Below, one piece after another: positions 1 through 5,049 of a DNA stretch of 5,049 nt. Position numbers and translations under genes: made by a program. The stretch spans positions 1 through 5,049 of the forward strand of contig JAHDRO010000083.1 in assembly GCA_018433265.1 (NCBI GenBank). Direction: 5' to 3'. Within the stretch, counting starts at the first letter, position 1. Each line of letters starts with the position of its first letter. The notes below the pieces were generated by a model. That model ran no database searches. It was not told the origin of the DNA and saw nothing but the letters and a program-made list of their open reading frames with translations. Origin of the DNA: Bacteroidales bacterium (GTDB taxonomy: Bacteria; Bacteroidota; Bacteroidia; Bacteroidales; UBA932).

Positions 1-683
1 ACACTCCTGAAATAGAGCCCAAACCACTCGATGAGGAGATAGATTTTATTATGAACACAGCTGCTCTATATATGACAAAAAAGCCTACCAAAAGTGACAT
101 CCTTTCTGTATTTGCAGGGCAACGTCCTTTGGCTGCACCAAAGAAAGAGGGAAAGAGTACCAAGGAGATTTCAAGAAGTCACAAAATATTTGTGTCAGAC
201 AATGACTTGATAACAATTACCGGAGGAAAGTGGACGACTTACAGAAAAATGGCAGAAGACACTGTAGATAGGGCAATCTCACTTAATCTTCTTCCAAAGA
301 GTAAGTGTAAAACAAAAAATTATAAAATTCATGGATATAGAGAAAATCCAGATCTCTCAAATCATCTCTATGTTTATGGTTCAGACATGCCTGCAGTTGA
401 AAAACTGAAAAATTCGGGGAACGGTATGAATGAAAAGATTCACCCAAAGTACGATTACTCAGTTGCTGAAGTCGTTTGGGCGGTTAGAGAGGAAATGGCT
501 TTAACAGTTGATGATGTCTTGGGTCGTAGGGCAAGACTTCTGTTTATTGATGCTAGAGCAGCTATAGAAGCTGCGCCAAAAGTCGCACAGATCATGGCAA
601 AGGAACTTGGTCGCAGTCAAGAATGGATAAATACTCAAACTGAGGATTTTATAAATCTCGCTAATAATTATTTGGTTAAGTAA
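1..683 (+). CDS. glpD: FAD-dependent glycerol-3-phosphate dehydrogenase, C-terminal part (gene open at left edge)
   Basis: This is the last 226 codons of a membrane-associated flavoenzyme that oxidises sn-glycerol-3-phosphate to dihydroxyacetone phosphate and passes electrons to quinone. The frame is open from base 3, upstream of the ATG at 51, so that ATG is internal and the true start lies outside the window. Visible landmarks, numbered from the codon at base 3, are the FAGQRPL substrate-site segment (Arg41, matching by my recall Arg317 of E. coli GlpD), a following ISR arginine (Arg58), and the ITGGKWTTYRK segment (residues 72-82), which closes the FAD-binding domain. The rest is the C-terminal helical domain typical of the family, with the signature EEMALTVDDVLGRRARLL. 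E. coli GlpD has about 500 residues, so somewhat under half is visible. Which paralogue it is (aerobic GlpD or GlpA-like) cannot be decided without the N-terminus. It lies 100 bp upstream of glpT, which imports its substrate. Confidence 0.93.
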   Translation, partial: TPEIEPKPLDEEIDFIMNTAALYMTKKPTKSDILSVFAGQRPLAAPKKEGKSTKEISRSHKIFVSDNDLITITGGKWTTYRKMAEDTVDRAISLNLLPKSKCKTKNYKIHGYRENPDLSNHLYVYGSDMPAVEKLKNSGNGMNEKIHPKYDYSVAEVVWAVREEMALTVDDVLGRRARLLFIDARAAIEAAPKVAQIMAKELGRSQEWINTQTEDFINLANNYLVK

Positions 684-730
684 ATGTTACATGAACGGTA
701 TTAAAACGAAAAATGAAAGAGGGAAATTGT

Positions 731-738
731 TTACTTTG
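731..738 (+). promoter_or_regulatory. weak candidate Bacteroidota -7 element upstream of glpT
   Basis: The octamer TTACTTTG matches the Bacteroidota -7 consensus TAnnTTTG except at the second base. It sits 45 bp before the glpT start codon, which would give a short untranslated leader. I see no TTG or TTTG at the expected -33 position, about 19-21 bp further upstream (that stretch is A-rich). This is therefore half a promoter at best. If it is not real, glpT is read through from the dehydrogenase gene. The rest of the 684-783 gap shows no gene and no convincing terminator. Confidence 0.2.
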
Positions 739-756
739 CGTAATAAATAACTTACG
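739..756 (+). repeat. short inverted repeat (CGTAA-N8-TTACG) in the glpT leader
   Basis: Two perfect 5-bp arms, CGTAA at 739-743 and TTACG at 752-756, flank an 8-bp AT-rich spacer. One mismatch beyond the arms, three more T:A pairs extend the symmetry to 735-760. No T-tract follows on the + strand, so it does not read as a terminator. It directly follows the candidate -7 element and ends 27 bp before the glpT start, so it could be an operator or a leader hairpin. A dyad of this size in AT-rich DNA can easily arise by chance. Confidence 0.25.
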
Positions 757-783
757 AAAAAACAAAATATAGATTTAATAATC

Positions 784-2235
784 ATGCAAATATTTAAATT
801 TTTTGAACCTCCGAAAGCAAAGCCTCTTTTACCTGAAGAGAAAATTGCCTCTGAGTATAAAAGAATGAGGTTAAAGGTTTTTCTTGGTGCTTTTTTGGGG
901 TATGCTGCTTATTATTTAGTCAGAAAAAATCTGGCGCTTGCCATACCTGGAATGATAAAACCTCTCGAAGAAGGTGGACTTGGATATACTAAACTGGAAT
1001 TGGGTATAGCTCTTTCTGCAATTGGAATTGCATATGCATTCAGTAAGTTTATAATGGGCGCTTTGTCAGATAGATCGGATGCTCGAAAATTTTTGGTTGT
1101 TGGATTAATTCTCTCTTCGGCACTTATGATGTCTGTGGGATTATTCTCGTTTGCAACAAGTTCTGTCGCTATTATTTTTATTTTCATGCTGATTATAGGG
1201 TGGTTATCAGGGATGGGCTGGCCACCTTGTGGACGAGTAATGGTGCATTGGTTTTCTCAAAATGAGAGAAGTTTTATGATGTCAATCTGGAACACTTCTC
1301 ACACTTTTGGAAGTGGTTTGCTTGGTAATCTTGCAACGGCCGGAGTTGCATTAATCGGTGGATTGTTTGTTGCAGATGTTGCAGGTGTAACAGTCGTGCA
1401 AAGTTGGAGAGCTGTTTTTGTTTTTCCAGCAGCAGTGGCAATGATAATTGCTTTTTTTTGCTGGTGGGCATTGCGAGACAGACCGGAAGCGTGCGGATTG
1501 CCGCCAATAGATAAGTATAGAAATGATTATACAATTGTAAAGGAAACAAAGCCAAGTGAAAAAATTCCTTTTAAAGAATTATTTATAAAACACATTTTTG
1601 CAAATAAAATTTTGTGGTTAATAGCGATTGCCAATATTTTTGTATATCTAGTAAGATACGGAATTGCTGATTGGGCGCCAACATACCGTCAAGAAGCAGG
1701 ATTACTTACATCAGAACAGAGTAATCTTGCTTTTTCGCTTCATAATTATGCAGGTATTCCAGGGACAATTGTCTGCGGACTTATATCGTCCAAATTATTC
1801 AAAGGAAGATGTGCTCCTGCTAATTTTATTTACATGATCTTGGTAATGCTTTCTGTAATATTGTATTGGAAAGCAGTTCCGGCTGCATCATTTGTATCTT
1901 CTCTATTTGGCTCTTCAATAGACACAACACGTGTTGTTATTGTCTATACCGCTTTAATGTTAATAGGATTTTTTATTTACGGGCCTGTAGCTTTAATAGG
2001 AGTTCAGGCTGTCAATCTTGTATCGAAAAATGCTGCAGGAACTGCAGCGGGATTTGTTGGTCTTTTTGGTTATCTATTTGGTGACGCATTTCTTGGAAAA
2101 GCGGTAATTGGTGGAGTGGCTAGCAGCAGTTGGGGATGGAATGGCGCCTTTTGGATATTTGTAATTGGAAGTTTACTGGCTGCAATTTTCTCTGCAACTA
2201 CATGGAAGAGAGAAAAAGAAGCATATATTGCTTAA
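784..2235 (+). CDS. glpT: glycerol-3-phosphate:phosphate antiporter GlpT (MFS, OPA family)
   Basis: This is a full-length 483-residue inner-membrane transporter that exchanges external glycerol-3-phosphate for internal phosphate. It aligns along its whole length with E. coli GlpT as I recall it. Shared segments are GYAAYYLVRKN (39-49), SKFIMG.LSDRS (87-98, the MFS loop 2-3 motif), GMGWPPCGR (143-151), CGLPPI..Y.NDY (237-249), FVYLVRYGI.DW (286-297), YAGIPGT (322-328) and AAGTAAGF.GLFGY (418-430). The two phosphate-binding arginines are present as Arg47 and Arg291 (E. coli Arg45 and Arg269), with His173, Asn170, Tyr288, Lys48 and Asp296 matching E. coli His165, Asn162, Tyr266, Lys46 and Asp274. 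About twelve hydrophobic segments are visible, with a long cytoplasmic loop near 231-272. Oddities: E. coli Glu299 is replaced by Asn321, and the periplasmic loops TM5-6 and TM9-10 are about 14-15 residues longer. UhpT-like hexose-phosphate specificity is less likely, given the close GlpT match and the neighbouring dehydrogenase gene. The start is the only ATG near the family N-terminus. Confidence 0.95.
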   Translation: MQIFKFFEPPKAKPLLPEEKIASEYKRMRLKVFLGAFLGYAAYYLVRKNLALAIPGMIKPLEEGGLGYTKLELGIALSAIGIAYAFSKFIMGALSDRSDARKFLVVGLILSSALMMSVGLFSFATSSVAIIFIFMLIIGWLSGMGWPPCGRVMVHWFSQNERSFMMSIWNTSHTFGSGLLGNLATAGVALIGGLFVADVAGVTVVQSWRAVFVFPAAVAMIIAFFCWWALRDRPEACGLPPIDKYRNDYTIVKETKPSEKIPFKELFIKHIFANKILWLIAIANIFVYLVRYGIADWAPTYRQEAGLLTSEQSNLAFSLHNYAGIPGTIVCGLISSKLFKGRCAPANFIYMILVMLSVILYWKAVPAASFVSSLFGSSIDTTRVVIVYTALMLIGFFIYGPVALIGVQAVNLVSKNAAGTAAGFVGLFGYLFGDAFLGKAVIGGVASSSWGWNGAFWIFVIGSLLAAIFSATTWKREKEAYIA

Positions 2236-2245
2236 CGATATAATT

Positions 2246-4219
2246 ATGAAAAAACTAATCAATTTATTTTTAATAGCATTTGCACTTTTAACATTTAGTG
2301 TGTTAATCTCTGGATGCTCTAAAGACGAATCAAACTCCGGAGGTGGCGATGGTGATGGTGATACATTTAAGTTAACAGGCGTATCGATCCCCGGAACGTT
2401 ATCTGTGACTTTAAATTCCAATTTGACCATAACTGCCAATGGTTTTGCAATTGGAGACATTATTAAGTTTACTTCAAAAAACAATCCAAGTGATTTATAT
2501 CAATTTCCTGTTTCAAATGTTACTGCGACTAGTGCCTCAATTAACATTGGATCGGCTATAAATTCAGGGGTTTATAACATTTCTGTTATTAGAGGTTCCA
2601 AAGAGATTTATATTGGGTCTACAACACTTAGTATTCAACCTAATACATCAATTCCGGATATTTCTGGGAAAAATATTAAGGGTGTTATTTACTGTAATGG
2701 GAGAGGAATTCCAAATGTGGTTGTATCAGATGGAGTTGAAGTGACTAAAAGCGATGCGAATGGCATATACTATTTGCAGTCAGAGAAAAAACACGGTTAT
2801 GTATTTATTTCTGTACCTTCTAATTACGAAGTTGCAACTGTAAATAAATTGCCTCAATTTTACAAACCTGTTGCAGGAATAACTACAGTAAATCAATGCG
2901 ATTTTGAACTGTTTGAATCAAACAATGAGAATTACGTTGTTATTGCCATGGCGGATATGCATCTTGCAAACAGAAACAGTGACATTTCTCAATTTAAAAA
3001 CGGATTTTATGCAGAAGTAGCTGCTTACGCCACTCAGGTAAAGAATAGTGGAAAGAAAATATATGGTCTGACTCTTGGTGACATGACGTGGGATGCATAT
3101 TGGTACTCAAATTCCTACTCTTTGCCAAATTATGTAAATGATATAGATGGAATTGGATTCCAAATATTTAACACGATGGGTAATCATGATAATGATCCTT
3201 ATCAAGTAGGGGATTTTGATGCTGAAGCAGCTTTCAAGTCAAAGATTGGTCCTTCATATTACTCATTTAATCTTGGTCAGATACATTACGTTGTTTTAGA
3301 TGATATAAGTTATATAAATTCTGGAGGTTCTCAAGGAGTTGTAGGAGATAGAAATTACACAGGAAGTATTACACCTGAGCAACTTGCCTGGCTAAGCAAA
3401 GATCTCTCTGAAGTGGCAGACAAAACAAAACCTTTGGTTATTGCCATGCATATTCCTTTATATACTATTACAGGGATCGATGCTCAAGGTAAGGATCGGC
3501 TTTCTCTAAATCTCACAAGTTCAGGAAGTTCGCTTATTAATATCTTATCGCAATTTACAAGTGTTAAAATATTATCGGGACATACTCATGTAAACAAAAA
3601 CATGGAAATAAGCAATAATCTTTATGAATACAATATTGCATCAGTGTGTGCTACTTGGTGGTGGACTGGCAGGTCAGACTATGGAAATAATCACATAGCT
3701 CCTGATGGTTCAACAGGTGGGTATGGGATAATAGAAGTTGCAGGAAATACTTTTAAATATAAATACAAGGGTATAGGTACCAATAAGGGTTTCAGAGCCT
3801 ACGACAGGAATATGATTGAGATAACAAATGATAAATATGCACCTAATGCTACAGGTTCATATGCAATATCTGCTGCAGCATATCCGGGGGAATACTCAAA
3901 TAAAAGTACTTCCAATAATGTTCTGATTAATGTGTTCAATTGGGATTCTGCATGTAGCCTTGAGGTTAAGGAGAACGGAAAAACATTGGATGTAACTCGT
4001 AAATTTGTAAAAGATCCTCTTCATATTATTTCTTATCCTATGAAAAGGTTTAATCTAAATGCGGAACCTACTTTTGATTCTGCTACAACTTCGCATATGT
4101 TTGAAGTGACTGCATCAAATGCTACCTCAACTCTCGAGATAAAACTTACCGATCGGTTTGGTAATATTTACACAGAGAGTATGACACGCCCTAAGCCATT
4201 TATATTATCAATGGAATAA
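2246..4219 (+). CDS. calcineurin-like metallophosphoesterase lipoprotein, probably surface-exposed
   Basis: This 657-residue exported phosphoesterase has an unknown exact substrate. The frame stays open upstream to an ATG at 2165 inside glpT, but the ATG at 2246 is preferred because it gives a classic lipoprotein signal: MKK, a hydrophobic stretch, then lipobox LISGC with Cys24. The residues after Cys (SKDES) resemble the acidic surface-export signal of Bacteroidota lipoproteins, followed by a Gly/Asp linker (31-39). Next come an Ig/TIG-like domain (about 41-131), a carboxypeptidase-regulatory-like MetallophosN domain (about 139-224), the catalytic domain (about 229-450) and a MetallophosC-type beta domain (about 485-652, ending DRFGNIYTESMTRPKPF). 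All metal-site motifs are intact: D237-x-H239, GD279xxxD283, GN313HD315, H402 and GH446TH448. The gene begins 10 bp after glpT stops, which suggests co-transcription and perhaps translational coupling. Cleavage of glycerophosphodiesters, as in GpdQ of the same superfamily, would feed GlpT, but that is inferred from context; phosphomonoesterase or nucleotidase activity is also possible. Confidence 0.9.
   Translation: MKKLINLFLIAFALLTFSVLISGCSKDESNSGGGDGDGDTFKLTGVSIPGTLSVTLNSNLTITANGFAIGDIIKFTSKNNPSDLYQFPVSNVTATSASINIGSAINSGVYNISVIRGSKEIYIGSTTLSIQPNTSIPDISGKNIKGVIYCNGRGIPNVVVSDGVEVTKSDANGIYYLQSEKKHGYVFISVPSNYEVATVNKLPQFYKPVAGITTVNQCDFELFESNNENYVVIAMADMHLANRNSDISQFKNGFYAEVAAYATQVKNSGKKIYGLTLGDMTWDAYWYSNSYSLPNYVNDIDGIGFQIFNTMGNHDNDPYQVGDFDAEAAFKSKIGPSYYSFNLGQIHYVVLDDISYINSGGSQGVVGDRNYTGSITPEQLAWLSKDLSEVADKTKPLVIAMHIPLYTITGIDAQGKDRLSLNLTSSGSSLINILSQFTSVKILSGHTHVNKNMEISNNLYEYNIASVCATWWWTGRSDYGNNHIAPDGSTGGYGIIEVAGNTFKYKYKGIGTNKGFRAYDRNMIEITNDKYAPNATGSYAISAAAYPGEYSNKSTSNNVLINVFNWDSACSLEVKENGKTLDVTRKFVKDPLHIISYPMKRFNLNAEPTFDSATTSHMFEVTASNATSTLEIKLTDRFGNIYTESMTRPKPFILSME
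2345..2362 (+). repeat. three tandem GGYGAT hexamers encoding a Gly-Asp linker
   Basis: Three in-frame copies of GGC/GGT-GAT encode (Gly-Asp)3 at residues 34-39 of the phosphoesterase lipoprotein, just after the lipidated Cys24 and before the first folded domain. The tract likely forms a flexible acidic tether holding the enzyme away from the membrane. Being a hexamer, any change in copy number would alter linker length without shifting frame. Confidence 0.7.
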
Positions 4220-4264
4220 TTATCATTTTACCAATTAATCAATAATAACTAATTATTAAAAACT
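4220..4264 (+). other. A/T-rich leader between the phosphoesterase gene and susC
   Basis: This 45-bp gap is almost entirely A and T. I see no Shine-Dalgarno sequence and no TAnnTTTG promoter element. The A-rich run just before the ATG at 4265 fits Bacteroidota translation starts. A 6-bp all-AT dyad (TAATAA-CTAA-TTATTA) is too weak to call a terminator. The gap therefore gives no reason to separate the two genes into different transcripts. Confidence 0.4.
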
Positions 4265-5049
4265 ATGAATCTTATTATCTATTTGAAGAAGTTCTTAGTT
4301 TTGGTTGCAGTCACACTGTTATCAATATCAGCGTGGGCACAAACCATAATCAAAGGAACGGTGTATGAGGCCGATGGTAAAACTCCAATTGTCGGGTGCG
4401 GAGTTATTGTCAAAGGTACTACACGTGGAGTCGCAACTGACAATAACGGGACTTATTCTATAAAGGCCAATGAGGGAGATGTACTTGAGTTTATATCGGT
4501 TGGTTATGAGACAAAGAGAGTAACAGTAGGAAAAGAAACTGTTATAAATGTTACACTCAATTATGAAGCTCGTCAATTAGAAGGACTTGTTGTAACTGCA
4601 CTTGGACTAACCCGTGAGCAAAAGTCGCTTGGTTATGCAGTTACAAAGGTTGATAGCGATGCTATTACTCAAGCCGCCAATAGTAACTGGCTGAATGGTA
4701 TGAACGGGAAGGTTGCCGGATTGTCATTAAATGGAGCAAGTTCTGGTCCTATCGGATCGCTGAGAGTTACTTTGAGAGGAGATCAGTCTCTTAATTATTC
4801 CAATAACGAAGCACTTTTTGTTGTTGATGGTATTCCGGTAAGGTCAGGTACTACTGCAACAACATCAAGTAGTAGTTATACTAATTCAGGAGCTGATTTT
4901 CCCGTCGACTTCGGAAATGGAGCTAGTGATATCAATCCCGAGGACATTGACTCAGTTACAGTTTTGAAAGGTCCTGCAGCAACAGCTCTCTATGGATCAC
5001 GCGCTGCAAATGGCGCAATTGTTATTACAACAAAATCTGGAAGAAAACA
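4265..5049 (+). CDS. SusC/RagA-family TonB-linked outer-membrane transporter, N-terminal part (open at right edge)
   Basis: The first 261 codons of a large outer-membrane beta-barrel importer are visible; such proteins usually run to about 1000 residues. A Sec signal peptide (LKKF, then a hydrophobic stretch) ends at AWA, with likely cleavage before Gln26. A CarboxypepD_reg-like beta-sandwich follows (about 28-98, with IKGTVYEADGKTPI and GVATDNNGTYSI). Then comes the conserved segment LEGLVVTALGLTREQKSLGY (105-124), which includes the likely TonB-box region, and the plug domain (about 125-258) with FVVDGIPV and the family signature ALYGSRAANGAIVITTK (241-257). There is no STN domain before the regulatory-like domain, so it is probably not coupled to a FecR-type anti-sigma signalling pair. 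SusC proteins normally work with a SusD lipoprotein encoded next door; that gene would lie beyond the window. The substrate is unknown; the glpT neighbourhood hints at a phosphate-containing substrate rather than a plain glycan. Confidence 0.93.
   Translation, partial: MNLIIYLKKFLVLVAVTLLSISAWAQTIIKGTVYEADGKTPIVGCGVIVKGTTRGVATDNNGTYSIKANEGDVLEFISVGYETKRVTVGKETVINVTLNYEARQLEGLVVTALGLTREQKSLGYAVTKVDSDAITQAANSNWLNGMNGKVAGLSLNGASSGPIGSLRVTLRGDQSLNYSNNEALFVVDGIPVRSGTTATTSSSSYTNSGADFPVDFGNGASDINPEDIDSVTVLKGPAATALYGSRAANGAIVITTKSGRK

Noticed and set aside
51..53. ATG at 51 as the start of a small independent protein
   Set aside because: The same frame is open back to base 3 and the upstream codons continue the dehydrogenase fold, so this Met is internal.
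912..1187. Open frame on the - strand inside glpT
   Set aside because: It lies opposite a clear glpT reading frame, has no recognisable domain and is best seen as an antisense shadow.
1452..1459. Run of eight T within glpT as a phase-variation tract
   Set aside because: The frame is intact and encodes the expected transmembrane Phe-Phe; a T8 run is unremarkable in AT-rich DNA.
1274..1555. Open frame on the - strand inside glpT
   Set aside because: It is an antisense shadow of glpT with low-complexity Leu/Gln composition and no recognisable motif.
1866..2084. Second + strand frame within glpT
   Set aside because: It is a shifted frame of a conserved transporter region with unnatural Cys/Ser-rich composition.
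2165..2245. In-frame upstream ATG extending the phosphoesterase by 27 residues
   Set aside because: The extension overlaps the end of glpT, is rich in charged and polar residues, and would bury the lipoprotein signal inside the protein. The ATG at 2246 gives a textbook signal peptide.
2173..2484. Open frame on the - strand across the glpT/phosphoesterase junction
   Set aside because: It overlaps two well-supported genes on the other strand and has no recognisable domain.
4242..4257. AT-only dyad (TAATAA-CTAA-TTATTA) as a terminator before susC
   Set aside because: The 6-bp stem has no G:C pairs and no T-tract follows, so it is too weak to end transcription.
4328..4576. Open frame on the - strand inside susC
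   Set aside because: It lies opposite the conserved N-terminal domain of the SusC-like protein and shows no recognisable motif.

Overview
The window looks like part of a Bacteroidota (probably Bacteroidales) chromosome. The DNA is AT-rich, all recognisable genes lie on the + strand, and no start codon has an obvious Shine-Dalgarno sequence; the leaders are A/T-rich, as is usual in that phylum. Two of the protein types are hallmarks of the phylum: a SusC/RagA-type TonB-linked outer-membrane transporter, and a lipoprotein whose mature N-terminus resembles the Bacteroidota surface-export signal. Genus cannot be told from what is visible.

Layout: (1) 1-683, the 3' end of an FAD-dependent glycerol-3-phosphate dehydrogenase gene (glpD/glpA type), open at the left edge. 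(2) 684-783, a 100-bp AT-rich gap with a weak candidate promoter element and a short dyad. (3) 784-2235, a complete glycerol-3-phosphate:phosphate antiporter gene, glpT. (4) After only 10 bp, 2246-4219, a complete gene for a multidomain calcineurin-like phosphoesterase lipoprotein, predicted to be exported and possibly on the cell surface. (5) After 45 bp, 4265 to the right edge, the first 261 codons of a SusC/RagA-family transporter. No RNA genes, insertion sequences, CRISPR arrays or strong terminators were seen.

Together the genes suggest a route for an organophosphate substrate. A SusC-type pump could import it across the outer membrane. A surface or periplasmic phosphoesterase could cleave a phosphodiester or phosphomonoester. 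GlpT would exchange released glycerol-3-phosphate for phosphate at the inner membrane, and the dehydrogenase would oxidise it to dihydroxyacetone phosphate, feeding electrons to quinone. The dehydrogenase and GlpT steps are well supported by sequence. The role of the phosphoesterase and of the SusC-like protein in glycerophosphodiester, phospholipid head-group or teichoic-acid scavenging is inference from gene order. The tight spacing of glpT, the phosphoesterase and susC suggests co-transcription.
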